64,000 nucleotides of DNA from Dehalococcoidia bacterium (GTDB taxonomy: Bacteria > Chloroflexota > Dehalococcoidia > UBA2979), in contig JANQNP010000126.1 of assembly GCA_028279505.1 (NCBI GenBank), positions 20,027 to 84,026 on the forward strand, given 5' to 3'. Of this stretch, positions 43,374 to 54,934 are shown piece after piece. The notes under the pieces are model-generated. The model was given only the letters and a program-made list of their open reading frames with translations, was not told the DNA's origin and made no database searches. The position numbers and the translations under genes are program-made. Within the stretch, counting starts at the first letter, position 1. Every line of letters starts with the position of its first letter.

Positions 43374-44692
43374 CGAGCGGCGTGACCGAGGGCGACTCGA
43401 CCGCGGTCGACGGGAGCGAGGGGTACGAGCGCGCGGTCGCGCTGCTCCTCGAATGCGCGACGCCCGAAGGGTTCGTGGCGAGCCCCCGGGGCGAGTACAA
43501 CTACCGGCGCATCTGGAGCCGCGACGGGGTGATCATCGGCCTGGCAGGGCTGATGACGGGCGACGCAGGGCTGGCACACGCGTTCCGAGCGACCCTCGAG
43601 ACGCTGGCGGCGCACCAGGGGCCGCACGGGGAGATCCCGAGCAACGTCGACCCGCAGAGCGGGCGGGTGAGCTACGGGGGGACGACGGGGCGCGTCGATG
43701 CTCCGCTCTGGTTCGTGATCGGCTGCGTGGAGTACCTGCGGCACGCGCGCGACCTCGCGTTCGCGCGGGCGCTGCAGCCGGTGCTGGAGCGGGTGCGGTT
43801 CCTGCTGGGGGCGTGGGAGTTCAACAACCGCGGGCTGCTGTTCGTGCCGCCCGGCGGCGACTGGGCCGACGAGTTCGTGCACAGCGGGTATGTGCTCTAC
43901 GACCAGCTGCTCTACCTGCGGGCCCAACAGAGCATGGCCGAGCTGCACCGGGCGCTCCACGGATCGCCGGACCACATGCTGCTGGAGCGGGTAGCGCGGC
44001 TGCAGCACCTGATCGAGACGAACTACTGGCTCGAGCCCGACGGTGCGGGGCCACCGCCGCCGGACGTGTATCACGAGGTGCCGTATCAGCGAGCGCTGAC
44101 GGCGGCCGACAGGTCGGCGGGCCAGTACTGGCTGCCGTTCTTCTCGCCGTTCGGGTACGGATACCGGTTCGATTCGCTGGCGAACGTGCTGGCCTCGATG
44201 TTCGGGGTGGCAGACGAGCGGCAACGGGCGCGCGTGGACCGGCACATCGCGGAGGCGGTGCGGCCCGAGGGGTTTGCGCTGCTGCCGGCGTTCCACCCCG
44301 TGGTGACACCCCGGGACCACGACTGGAACGGGCTGCAGGTGACGTTCAGTCACGTGTTCCGGAACGCGCCGCACGAGTATCAGAACGGCGGGCTGTGGCC
44401 GATGATCACCGGCTTCCATGTGGCCGATCTGGCGGCGCGCGGCGAGGCGGAGCTGGCCGAGACGTACCTGGCCGGGATCCATCGGGCGAACGCGCTTCCG
44501 GTCGACGGGGAGGCGTGGAGCTTCCCGGAGTTCGTGCACGGGCTGGATTTCACGGCCGGCGGTACGCCGTCGCTCGGGTGGAGCGCGGCGGCGGCGGTGA
44601 TCGGGCAGCGCGCGCTCGAGGGCGCGGAGCCGTTCGACGGCGCCCTCGAACTGGACGGGGTCGAGGGCGCCGTGTCCGGAGCCGAGGGCTAG
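43370..44692 (+). CDS. (alpha/alpha)6-barrel glycosidase (GH100/GH15/debranching-like)
   Basis: A 440-residue protein resembling amylo-alpha-1,6-glucosidases and neutral invertases: NYRRIWSRDGVIIGLAGL (family substrate-site motif), HGEIPSNVDPQSG, WFVIGCVEYLRHA, DWADEFVHSGYVLYDQLLYL and a C-terminal NGGLWPMITGFHVADLA and PSLGWSAAAAVIG. The WADE and NGGLW regions probably carry the catalytic acids. No signal peptide, so cytoplasmic: glycogen, maltodextrin or sucrose-like substrates are possible. GTG 43370 is coupled to the MazG-like gene. Confidence 0.8.
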   Translation: MTSGVTEGDSTAVDGSEGYERAVALLLECATPEGFVASPRGEYNYRRIWSRDGVIIGLAGLMTGDAGLAHAFRATLETLAAHQGPHGEIPSNVDPQSGRVSYGGTTGRVDAPLWFVIGCVEYLRHARDLAFARALQPVLERVRFLLGAWEFNNRGLLFVPPGGDWADEFVHSGYVLYDQLLYLRAQQSMAELHRALHGSPDHMLLERVARLQHLIETNYWLEPDGAGPPPPDVYHEVPYQRALTAADRSAGQYWLPFFSPFGYGYRFDSLANVLASMFGVADERQRARVDRHIAEAVRPEGFALLPAFHPVVTPRDHDWNGLQVTFSHVFRNAPHEYQNGGLWPMITGFHVADLAARGEAELAETYLAGIHRANALPVDGEAWSFPEFVHGLDFTAGGTPSLGWSAAAAVIGQRALEGAEPFDGALELDGVEGAVSGAEG

Positions 44693-45105
44693 ACGGCGGC
44701 GGGCGAGGCTTGCTCGACGCGATCCATGGCGCGGCGGAGGGCGGCCTGGGCGCGCTCGGCGATCGGGAGCAGGTCGGCGAGGTCGCGGACCTCCTCGATC
44801 GAGAGCGGGTCGAAGGCCATGACGATGCGGTGGTCGCCACCTTCCTGGATGATCACGTTGCACGGCATCAGCAGGCCGAAGCCGCGCCAGACCTCGAGCG
44901 CGTCGTGGGCGATCGGCGGGTTGCAGGCGCCGAGGATCTTGTAGCGCTCGATCTCGACGTCGAGCTTGTCGGCGAGCGTCTGCTGCAGGTCGATTTCCGT
45001 GAGGACGCCGAAGCCCTCGGCGGCGAGCGCTTCTCGGGCGGCGGCCTCCGCGGCGTCGAAGTCGAGCGCGGTCTCCACGCGCAGGCCGAGCGATCCCTGC
45101 TCCAT
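44689..45105 (-). CDS. DUF302 family protein
   Basis: A 138-residue DUF302 protein: FDAAEAAAREALAAEGFGVLTEIDLQQTLADK, YKILGACNPPIAHDALE and GLLMPCNVIIQEGG. Two conserved Cys (in GACNPP and MPCNV) could bind a metal or form a redox pair. Members are found near metal and respiratory genes; here the next gene on the opposite strand is a cation ATPase. The 3' end overlaps the convergent glycosidase by four bases. Confidence 0.88.
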   Translation of the reverse strand: MEQGSLGLRVETALDFDAAEAAAREALAAEGFGVLTEIDLQQTLADKLDVEIERYKILGACNPPIAHDALEVWRGFGLLMPCNVIIQEGGDHRIVMAFDPLSIEEVRDLADLLPIAERAQAALRRAMDRVEQASPAAV

Positions 45106-45361
45106 GTTCTACCCCCTCGTTAACGTTCGTTTGCTCCACTGTCCCCTCCCGTGGCGGCGGTTCCCAGAGACCTGCGGCCCGGAGCGCCGGGACGTTCGCC
45201 GGCCTGAGGCCGCGAGATCGATTGGACATACTCCTCGTGAACCGAGCGCCACGCGTCGCCGACACCGCGGTCGGGCCGGATGGCCCGGGTGGTGTGCCGT
45301 TGGCGCCGACGGCGAACGCGGTGTTAGGTGAGACGATGACTGCACCGATGCGGAGGCATCT

Positions 45362-48076
45362 GTGATCGAATCGGAGCGCGCTTCCGCCTGGAGCGGTGAA
45401 CCGGCGGAGGCGATCGAGGCCCTCGATAGCTCCGAGCGCGGGCTGGGGTCTGAGGAGGCGGAGCGACGCCTCGCGGTCCACGGGCTGAACGAAGTGAAGC
45501 CGCCACCGGCGGAGCCGTGGACGCGGATTCTCATCCGGCAGTTCCAGAGCCCGTTGATCTACATGCTGATCGCCGCGGCGGCGGTGGCGCTCGCCCTCGG
45601 TGAGGTGATCGACGCGACGGCGATCGCGATCGTGCTGCTGTTCAACGCGGCGATCGGGTTCACGCAGTCGCTGCAGGCGGCGCGAGAGATCGAGGCGCTC
45701 GGGCTGCTGATCCCGGAACGAGCGAACGTGATCCGCGACGGGACCGAGGTCACGATCGAGGCGAACCGACTCGTGCCCGGCGACGTGGTGTTGCTTGAGG
45801 CGGGGGCGAAGGTCCCAGCGGACCTTCGACTGCTCCATGCGGTGTCGCTGGAGGCGGACCAGGCGCTGTTGACCGGCGAGTCGGTGCCGGTCGCGAAGTC
45901 GGTGCGCGCGGTTGCCGAGACGACCTCGCCCGGCGACCGGCTCAACATGTTGATCGGCGGCACGGTGGTGGCGCGTGGACGGGCGCGCGGCCTGGTGGTG
46001 ACGACCGGCGAGGCGACGGAGCTGGGGCTGATCGCCGCGAGCGCAGCGGCGGCGGAGACACCCGAGACGCCGCTCCAGCACCGGATGTCCGGGCTGGCGC
46101 GGGCGATCGGCGTGGTCCTCGTGGGGGTGCTGGTCTTCGGATTCGCCGCGGGCCTGGCCCGGGGGGAGAGCCCGGGCGACCTGCTGCTGACGCTGGTGGC
46201 GCTGGCGGTGTCAGCGATCCCCGAAGGGTTGCCGATCGTGTTGACGATCACGCTGGCCGTCGGCGTGCGGCGGATGGCAGCTCGCAACGCGATCATTCGC
46301 GTCCTGTCGGCGGTCGAGACACTGGGCAGTTGCACGTTCATCGGCTCGGACAAGACGGGCACGCTGACCCAGAACCGGATGACGGTGAAGGAGATCTGGG
46401 CGGGCGGGGAGCGCTACGAGGTCAGCGGCTCCGGGTACGAAACGGCGGGGCAGGTGCTCAGCGGGGGAGCGGCACCCGAGCTCGACTCGCACCCCGACCT
46501 CCGCCTGACGCTGGTGGCGGGGGCGCTCTGCAACGAGGCGAGCATCGTCAGCCGCAACGCCGAGTACGACGTGTACGGCGACCCGACCGAGGTGGCGCTG
46601 CTGATCGCCGCGACGAAGGCGGGGCTCGACCTCGAGGAGCTGCGCTCCGAGATGCCTCGGGTGGCGGAGATCCCGTTCGAGGCGGAGGCGCGGTTCGCCG
46701 CGACGGTGCACCACGACCACGGGGGCACGATCACGTTCGTCAAAGGCGCGCCGGAGCGGGTCGTCACGATGTGCTCGCGGGGCCCGGACGACTCGCCGTT
46801 GGACGCCGAGGTGGTGCTGGAGGAAGCGCACCGAATGGCCTCGGCTGGGATGCGCGTCCTCGGAATGGCGTACCGCTCGGATGCGGGCGGCGCGGCGAGC
46901 GGCGACGCGGAGCAGGCGGTGACGAGCGACCTCACGTTCCTCGGGCTGCAGGGGATGATCGATCCACCCCGGCCAGAGACGGCGCAGGCCGTACACGACT
47001 GCCAGCGCGCGGGCATCAAGGTGCTGATGATCACCGGCGATCACGCCGCCACCGCGCTGGCGATCGCCGGACAGCTGGGGATCGCGGACGCCAATACGAC
47101 GAGCCTGCTCGGGTCCGAGATCAACGAGCTGGGCGACGAGGAGCTACTCGAACGGCTGCAGGAACGGCCGGTCTGCGCGCGTACCTCGCCGCAGGACAAG
47201 CTGCGGATCGTCTCGCTCTTGCAGGCGCAGGGCGAGGTGGTGGCGGTCACCGGCGACGGGGTGAACGACGCTCCAGCGTTGAAGGCGGCGCACGTCGGCG
47301 TGGCGATGGGACTGTCCGGCACGAGCGTGGCGCGCGAGGCCGCGGAGATGGTGGTCGCGGACGACAACTTCGCCAGCATCGTCGCCGCGGTCCATCAGGG
47401 GCGGGTGGTTTTCGACAACGTGCGGAAGGCGACGTTCTACCTGATCTCCTCGGGCGTGGCGGAGATCATCGCGGTGCTGACGACGATCTTGCTGGCGTGG
47501 CAGCTGCCGTTCGTGCCGGCTCAGCTGTTGTGGCTGAACGTGGTGACGAACGGCGTACAAGACGTGGGACTCGCGTTCGAGCCGGCTGAACCGCGGGTGC
47601 TGGAGCAAGCGCCTCGTCCGCCGAGAGAGCCGGTGATCTCGCGTCTGTTGTGGGAGCGGACGGTCCTCGTCGCGATCGTGATGGCGGCCGGGACGTTGGT
47701 GCTGTTCCGGCTCGAGCTCGACGCCGGGCATTCGATCGAGCGAGCGCAGACGGTGGCGCTGACCACGATGGTGCTGTTCCAGGCGTTCCACGCCGGGAAC
47801 AGCCGTTCGACGTGGCAGTCAGTGTTCGCGATGAACCCGTTCTCGAACCGCCTGCTGCTGCTCGGCACGGCAACGGCGGTCAGCCTGCATGCGCTGGCGC
47901 TCGCGCTGCCACCGATGCAGACGGTGCTCCGCGTCGAGACGCTGGGGTTGGCGGACTGGGCACGGATCGCGCTGGTCGCCTCGTCCGTCGTCGTGGTGGT
48001 CGAGATCCACAAGCGGCTGCGCCCGATGCCGATGCCGGCGGTGTCGACCGAGTCGACGGAGCCGGCGGCGGCGTAG
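45362..48076 (+). CDS. P-type cation-transporting ATPase (P2, Ca2+-type)
   Basis: A 904-residue P-type ATPase. N-terminal cation-ATPase domain, TGES (171-174) in the actuator, the membrane site AIPEGLP (285-291), phosphorylated Asp330 in SDKTGTLTQN, nucleotide-domain KGAPERV, and hinge TGDGVNDAPALKAAHVGVAMG. The later membrane helix NVVTNGVQDVGLAFEP holds Asn/Asp ligands. The PEGLP motif and N-terminus fit Ca2+- or Mn2+-exporting P2 pumps; a fully specific ion call is not possible. GTG start at 45362; the upstream 256-base gap shows no clear promoter or tRNA. Confidence 0.9.
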   Translation: MIESERASAWSGEPAEAIEALDSSERGLGSEEAERRLAVHGLNEVKPPPAEPWTRILIRQFQSPLIYMLIAAAAVALALGEVIDATAIAIVLLFNAAIGFTQSLQAAREIEALGLLIPERANVIRDGTEVTIEANRLVPGDVVLLEAGAKVPADLRLLHAVSLEADQALLTGESVPVAKSVRAVAETTSPGDRLNMLIGGTVVARGRARGLVVTTGEATELGLIAASAAAAETPETPLQHRMSGLARAIGVVLVGVLVFGFAAGLARGESPGDLLLTLVALAVSAIPEGLPIVLTITLAVGVRRMAARNAIIRVLSAVETLGSCTFIGSDKTGTLTQNRMTVKEIWAGGERYEVSGSGYETAGQVLSGGAAPELDSHPDLRLTLVAGALCNEASIVSRNAEYDVYGDPTEVALLIAATKAGLDLEELRSEMPRVAEIPFEAEARFAATVHHDHGGTITFVKGAPERVVTMCSRGPDDSPLDAEVVLEEAHRMASAGMRVLGMAYRSDAGGAASGDAEQAVTSDLTFLGLQGMIDPPRPETAQAVHDCQRAGIKVLMITGDHAATALAIAGQLGIADANTTSLLGSEINELGDEELLERLQERPVCARTSPQDKLRIVSLLQAQGEVVAVTGDGVNDAPALKAAHVGVAMGLSGTSVAREAAEMVVADDNFASIVAAVHQGRVVFDNVRKATFYLISSGVAEIIAVLTTILLAWQLPFVPAQLLWLNVVTNGVQDVGLAFEPAEPRVLEQAPRPPREPVISRLLWERTVLVAIVMAAGTLVLFRLELDAGHSIERAQTVALTTMVLFQAFHAGNSRSTWQSVFAMNPFSNRLLLLGTATAVSLHALALALPPMQTVLRVETLGLADWARIALVASSVVVVVEIHKRLRPMPMPAVSTESTEPAAA

Positions 48077-48242
48077 CGCCCTCGGACGGGTCGGGCGCCC
48101 TCGGTTGGTCGGGCGCGGGTGTGGGCCGAAGGTCCCGGGCTCTCGGCCGAGGTCTCTGCCACACTGCGTCGGGTGCTCGATGGCGCCGGGTCCGCGCGCG
48201 GCGCGGCGTGCGGCGGGGCCGCCTCGGATGAAGGAGTGGGCG

Positions 48243-49274
48243 ATGAAGTTTGGTGTGCTGCAGTTCTTCAGCTGGCCGGGTCGACGGGTGCCGTTGCCGA
48301 CGGTGTACGAGCGCGCGTTCGAGCGCGCGGAGATCATGGACCAGAGCGGGTACGACGCGGTGTGGCTCGCGGAGCATCACTTCAGCACGTACAGCGTGTG
48401 CCCCTCGATCCACATGATGGGGACGCACATCGCGTCGCGGACGAAGCACCTGCGGATCGGGACGGCGGTGTCGCTGGCGCCGTTCTACCACCCGCTGCGG
48501 CTGGCGGAGGAGGTGGCCCTCCTCGACGTGCTGTCCGGCGGGCGGGTGAACTGGGGCGCCGGGCGCGGGTTCGACGCGACGGAGTACCGGAGCTTCGGGG
48601 TGGACCGGGAGGAGAGCTACCCGCGCTACCGCGAGACGGTGGAGATCGTGCTCAAGGCGTGGGAGGACGGTCCGCTGACGTACCACGGGCAGTTCTACGA
48701 CTTCGAGGACGTTGAGGTGCTGCCGAAGCCGCTGCAACAGCCGAGCCCGCCGGTGTGGATGGCAGCGACGTCGCCGGACGCGGTGAAGTGGTGCGCGCAG
48801 CACGGGTACACGATCCTGATGGACCCGCACGCCTCGCATGGTGACATCGCCTCGAAACGTGCGATGTACCAGCGGGAGCTGGAGGGCGCGGGGTACTCGA
48901 TGGCGGGGCGCGAGATCCCGATGGCGCGCAACATCGCGCTGGCGGAGACGCAGGAGGAGGCGGAGGCGATCGCGCGCCGAGGGGCGGAGTTCATGTTCGG
49001 GTCGTACCTGCGGAAGGGAACCGGAGCCGCGCAGCCCTCGGAGCCTCAGGCGGAGGGGAAGACGCAGGACACCAGTGCGCTGCCGGAAGTGGCGGACGAG
49101 GATCCGGTGGAGCGCTACGTGAACCAGGTGGTGATCGCGGGGACGCCGGACAAGGTGATCGACGATCTGCAGCGGATGGAGGAGGAGCTGCCGCTGCAGT
49201 ACCTGATGTGCACGCCGCTGTCGCACTCCTCGTTCGAGCTGTTCACGCAGAAGGTGTTGCCGAAGTTCCTCTAG
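48243..49274 (+). CDS. LLM class flavin-dependent oxidoreductase (luciferase-like)
   Basis: A 343-residue TIM-barrel flavin enzyme: FERAEIMDQSGYDAVWLAEHHF, LRIGTAVSLAPFYHPLRLAEEV, DVLSGGRVNWGAGRGFDATEY and PPVWMAATSPDAVKW are bacterial-luciferase-family segments (FMN or F420). It could oxidise alkanes, sulfonates or long-chain aldehydes. ATG 48243 has AAGGAG upstream; in-frame ATG 48228 is less likely. Residues ~270-290 are a low-complexity insertion. Confidence 0.9.
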   Translation: MKFGVLQFFSWPGRRVPLPTVYERAFERAEIMDQSGYDAVWLAEHHFSTYSVCPSIHMMGTHIASRTKHLRIGTAVSLAPFYHPLRLAEEVALLDVLSGGRVNWGAGRGFDATEYRSFGVDREESYPRYRETVEIVLKAWEDGPLTYHGQFYDFEDVEVLPKPLQQPSPPVWMAATSPDAVKWCAQHGYTILMDPHASHGDIASKRAMYQRELEGAGYSMAGREIPMARNIALAETQEEAEAIARRGAEFMFGSYLRKGTGAAQPSEPQAEGKTQDTSALPEVADEDPVERYVNQVVIAGTPDKVIDDLQRMEEELPLQYLMCTPLSHSSFELFTQKVLPKFL

Positions 49275-49328
49275 CGCGCAGGGCTCGGATCGCGCGCAGG
49301 GCTCGGATCGCGCGCAGGGCTCGGATCG
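49275..49328. repeat. Three tandem 18-bp repeats
   Basis: Unit CGCGCAGGGCTCGGATCG occurs three times in perfect tandem immediately after the stop of the LLM gene. The array is followed by a GC-rich stretch. It contains a GATCG step and CGCGC, but I see no known function. Confidence 0.9.
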
Positions 49329-49368
49329 CGCGGGGGCGCGCGGTCTGGCCGCCCCCAACCCCGCGCGC

Positions 49369-49397
49369 TTGACTCATGCATTCAGATACACGATAAT
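49369..49397 (+). promoter_or_regulatory. Sigma-70-type promoter of the small HTH gene
   Basis: TTGACT at 49369-49374, a 17-base spacer and GATAAT at 49392-49397. The initiation site would be near 49404, giving a ~33-base leader. The region is AT-rich against a very GC-rich background. Confidence 0.7.
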
Positions 49398-49436
49398 TAT
49401 TTCGTACTATTTGATTCGCGATTTTGGATAGCAGTT

Positions 49437-49736
49437 ATGGCCGGCATCGGTGAGTGGACGTTCCTGACCAACTACACGCACGTGTTGCTGGTGATCGCCG
49501 AGGAGCCGGATATCCGGCTCCGTGACGTCGCCGAGCGGGTGGGCATCACGGAGCGAGGCGCACAGCGCATCGTTCGCGAGCTGGCGAACGAGGGGTATCT
49601 CCAGACGGAGCGGGTCGGCCGTCGCAACCGCTACGCGGTGATGGGTGACCACCCGCTGCGACACCCGATGGAGCAACACCACAGCGTTGGCGAGCTGATC
49701 GAGCTGCTGCGCTCGGATCGCGTGACCGCGAGCTAG
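49437..49736 (+). CDS. Small winged-helix (MarR-like) transcriptional regulator
   Basis: A 99-residue protein almost entirely made of a winged helix: RLRDVAERVGITERGAQRIVR, then LANEGYLQTERVGRRNRYAV. This is the MarR/GntR-like DNA-reading fold without an obvious ligand domain. It lies 112 bases upstream of the mrp antiporter operon in the same direction and may control it, but this is inference. Confidence 0.85.
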   Translation: MAGIGEWTFLTNYTHVLLVIAEEPDIRLRDVAERVGITERGAQRIVRELANEGYLQTERVGRRNRYAVMGDHPLRHPMEQHHSVGELIELLRSDRVTAS

Positions 49737-49848
49737 CCCGACATCAAGTGACCAACCGGCGCCCGACCGCGCCGGCGCCGAGACCGACGCGTCGCGTTGG
49801 GGCCGGTGGCGTGCGCCGCGCGATGCGCGGCAGACCCGAGGATGGCCG

Positions 49849-52085
<2,237 letters not shown>

Positions 52086-52089
<4 letters not shown>

Positions 52090-52502
52090 ACTCGATCGTT
52101 CTCCAGGCAGCGACGCGGTTCCTGATCACGCTGTTGCTGCTGTTCGCCGTGTTCCTGTTGATCCGCGGCCACAACGAGCCAGGCGGTGGCTTCATCGCGG
52201 GGCTGGTGGTGGCGAGCGCGATCGCGCTGTACGCGCTGACGTGCGGGATGAGCGCGGCGCGGACGCTGATGCCGCTCGACCCGACGATCCTGCTCGGGAC
52301 GGGGCTCGCGGTGGCGCTGGTGAGCGCGGTGCCGGGAATCATCGAGAGCGGGGCACCCCTCGATGGGGTGTGGGGCGAGGTGCCGCTGCCGGGTGACCGC
52401 GGGGTGAAGCTGGGGAGCCCGCTGCTGTTCGACCTGGGGGTGTTCTTCACCGTGGTGGGGAGCGCCGTGACGGTGCTGCTGTCGCTGTCCGAGGAGGCCT
52501 GA
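52086..52502 (+). CDS. mrpB: Na+/H+ antiporter subunit MrpB
   Basis: A 138-residue MnhB-domain protein with four predicted helices and the family segment [22 protein letters not shown] start overlaps the MrpA stop. It assembles with MrpA in the multi-subunit complex. Confidence 0.92.
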
Positions 52503-52503
52503 C

Positions 52504-52887
52504 GTGGAAGCGATGCTGCCGCTGGTGGTCGGTGTGCTCTACGCGGCGGGGTTCTACCTCGTGCTGCGGCCGACCCTCGGTCAGTTGATCGTCGGGCTGG
52601 CGCTGCTGACGAACGCGACGAACCTGCTGATCTTCACGGCGGCGGGGCTGTCGCGGGACGGCGCGCCGTTGATCGCGGCGGACAGCGAGACGGTGAGCGG
52701 GGCGGTGGCCGACCCGGTCCCGCAGGCGCTGGTGCTGACGGCGATCGTGATCGGGTTCGGGGTGCTGGCGTTCTTCATCGCGCTGGCCTACCGGGTGTAC
52801 CGGACGATGGACAGCGACGCGCTGAACGACCTGAACTCGACGGACCGGCTGGACATCGGTGGTCTAGACGCGGGGGGTGAGGCGTGA
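52504..52887 (+). CDS. mrpC: Na+/H+ antiporter subunit MrpC
   Basis: A 127-residue NuoK-like subunit with three helices: LYAAGFYLVLRPTLGQLIVGLALLTNATNLLIF and DPVPQALVLTAIVIGFGVLAFF. GTG start one base after MrpB; its stop overlaps the MrpD start (GTGA). Confidence 0.92.
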   Translation: MEAMLPLVVGVLYAAGFYLVLRPTLGQLIVGLALLTNATNLLIFTAAGLSRDGAPLIAADSETVSGAVADPVPQALVLTAIVIGFGVLAFFIALAYRVYRTMDSDALNDLNSTDRLDIGGLDAGGEA

Positions 52888-54443
52888 CGGCGCTGCTGGT
52901 CGCGCCGTTCGCGGTCCCGATGATCGCGGCCGTGCTCGCGATGCTGGGGCATCGGAGCGTGAAGCTGCAGCGGATCCTCGGAGTTGCGGGGGCGCTCGGG
53001 CTCCTCGTGACGGGGATCGCGCTGCTGATCGCGATCGAGCGACACGGACCGCAGGCGACGCAGCTCAGCGGATGGGATGCGCCGTTCGGGATCACGATCG
53101 TCGCGGATCTGCTGAGCGCGATCATGGTCGTGATCTCGGGGATGGTGGCGACGGCCTCGGCGGTGTACTCGGCGGCGACGGTGGATGCGCGGCGCACCGC
53201 GTTCGGCTACTACCCGCTGACGAACTTCCTGCTGGCGGGGGTGGCCGGGGCGTTCCTCACCGGTGACCTCTTCAACCTGTATGTCTGGTTCGAGGTGATG
53301 TTGATCGCCTCGTTCGTGTTGCTGGCCCTCGGTGGCGAACGACCGCAGCTCGAGGGCGCGGTGAAGTACGTGGCGATCAACCTCGTGGCGTCGACGATGT
53401 TCCTGGCGGCGGCGGGGCTGATCTACGGGCTGACGGGGACGCTGAACTTCGCGGACCTGGCGCAGCGGCTGCCGGAGGCGGAGCCGACGGGGCTGGTGAC
53501 GGCGATCGCGATGCTGCTGCTGGTGGCGTTCGGGGTGAAGGCGGCGGCGTTCCCGCTGTTCTTCTGGCTACCGGCGTCGTACCACACGCCGCCGGCGGAC
53601 GTGGCGATCCTGTTCTCCGGGCTGCTGACGAAGGTAGGCGTGTACGCGCTGCTGCGGACGTTCACGCTGCTGTTCGACCACGACCCGGGGCTGATCCAGC
53701 CGCTGTTCCTGTGGATCTCGTCGACGACGATGGTGATCGGCGTGCTGGGGGCGCTGGCGCAGGCGGAGTTCCGGCGGGTGCTTTCGTTCCACATCGTCAG
53801 CCAGGTCGGATACATGCTGCTGGGGATCGGGTTGTTGACGCCGCTGGCGCTGGCCGGGGCGATCTTCTACATCGCACACCACATGCTCGCGAAGACGGCG
53901 CTGTTCCTGGTCGCGGGGGCGGTCGAGGGGACGCGAGGCTCGCGCGCGCTGGCTCAGCAGGGTGGGCTCTTCGAGCGGCGGCCGCGGCTCGCGATGGTCT
54001 TCGCGATTGCGGCGCTGTCGCTGGCCGGCATCCCGCCGCTGTCCGGGTTCGTCGCGAAGTTCGTGCTGGTGCGGGCGGGGCTGGAGGCGGAGGCGTACCT
54101 GGTGGTGGCGGCGGTGCTCGCGGTCAGCCTGCTGACGATCGTCTCGATGGTGAAGCTGTGGAACGAGGCGTTCTGGAAGCCGGCGCCGGAGGCCGAGGAG
54201 GGCGAGGGACCGACGGGAGCGCCGGCGCCGGCAGCAACCTCGGTGGGGACGGCGACTGCGACCTCGGCGGGAGGGGGGCGCTGGCGGCTAGCGGCGCAGC
54301 TCGCGCCGGGGGCGGCGCTGGCCCTCGGTGGGATCGCGCTCGGGATCGGGGCGGGGCCGGCGCTGGACCTCTCGATGCGGGCGGCAGAGCAGCTGCTGGA
54401 GCCGACGGCGTACCTGGAAGCCGTGCTTGGAGAGCCCGCATGA
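52884..54443 (+). CDS. mrpD: Na+/H+ antiporter subunit MrpD
   Basis: A 519-residue NuoN/NuoM-like subunit with ~14 helices: DLFNLYVWFEVMLIASFVLLAL (key Glu), FPLFFWLPASYHTPPADVAILFSGLLTKVGVYALLR (key Lys) and FYIAHHMLAKTALFLVAGA. A Glu/Gly/Pro-rich soluble loop is present near 435-470. GTG start. Confidence 0.93.
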   Translation: MTALLVAPFAVPMIAAVLAMLGHRSVKLQRILGVAGALGLLVTGIALLIAIERHGPQATQLSGWDAPFGITIVADLLSAIMVVISGMVATASAVYSAATVDARRTAFGYYPLTNFLLAGVAGAFLTGDLFNLYVWFEVMLIASFVLLALGGERPQLEGAVKYVAINLVASTMFLAAAGLIYGLTGTLNFADLAQRLPEAEPTGLVTAIAMLLLVAFGVKAAAFPLFFWLPASYHTPPADVAILFSGLLTKVGVYALLRTFTLLFDHDPGLIQPLFLWISSTTMVIGVLGALAQAEFRRVLSFHIVSQVGYMLLGIGLLTPLALAGAIFYIAHHMLAKTALFLVAGAVEGTRGSRALAQQGGLFERRPRLAMVFAIAALSLAGIPPLSGFVAKFVLVRAGLEAEAYLVVAAVLAVSLLTIVSMVKLWNEAFWKPAPEAEEGEGPTGAPAPAATSVGTATATSAGGGRWRLAAQLAPGAALALGGIALGIGAGPALDLSMRAAEQLLEPTAYLEAVLGEPA

Positions 54444-54934
54444 GTGGTCTGCTGTGGAACATCCTGCTGGCGGGGGCGTGGGCGGCGTTCACCGGCGACA
54501 TCAGTCCGCTCAACCTCGCACTGGGCGGGGTGTTGGGGGCGGTGATCCTCGCGGCGAGCCGAGAGGCGATCGGCGTTCCGCACTACCCGACGAAGCTGCG
54601 GCAGGTGTTGTCGCTGGCGGTGTTCTTCGTGTGGGAGCTGCTGGTCTCGAACGTGCGGGTCGCGCGCGATGTGATCCGACCGCGGACGCGCATCCACCCG
54701 GCGGTGATCGCGATGCCGCTGCGGGCGAAGACGGAGGCGGAGATCACGCTGCTCGCAAGCTTCATCACGCTGACGCCGGGCTCGACGAGCATCGACGTCA
54801 CCCCCGACCGGCGGTTCATGTACGTGCATGTCATGAACACCGAGGGCAGCTCACCCGCGGAGGAACGCGCGCAGCTCAGCGACGGGTTTGAGCGGCGGAT
54901 TCTCGAGGTGACGCGATTCGAGGTCCCACGATGA
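54440..54934 (+). CDS. mrpE: Na+/H+ antiporter subunit MrpE
   Basis: A 164-residue MnhE-domain protein: N-terminal membrane helices, FFVWELLVSNVRVARDVI, then the soluble ITLTPGSTSIDVTPDRRFMYVHVM core. ATG overlaps the MrpD stop and its stop overlaps the MrpF start. MrpE helps assemble the complex. Confidence 0.92.
   Translation: MSGLLWNILLAGAWAAFTGDISPLNLALGGVLGAVILAASREAIGVPHYPTKLRQVLSLAVFFVWELLVSNVRVARDVIRPRTRIHPAVIAMPLRAKTEAEITLLASFITLTPGSTSIDVTPDRRFMYVHVMNTEGSSPAEERAQLSDGFERRILEVTRFEVPR

Noticed and set aside
45106..45361. tRNA or small RNA in the gap before the P-type ATPase
   Set aside because: No T-loop (GTTCRANNC), CCA end or cloverleaf pairing could be found; other gaps were read in the same way with the same result.
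42848..46081. A 1077-codon open frame on the - strand
   Set aside because: Arg/Pro/His-rich translation antisense to the MazG-like, glycosidase and P-type ATPase genes, all of which have clear family motifs.
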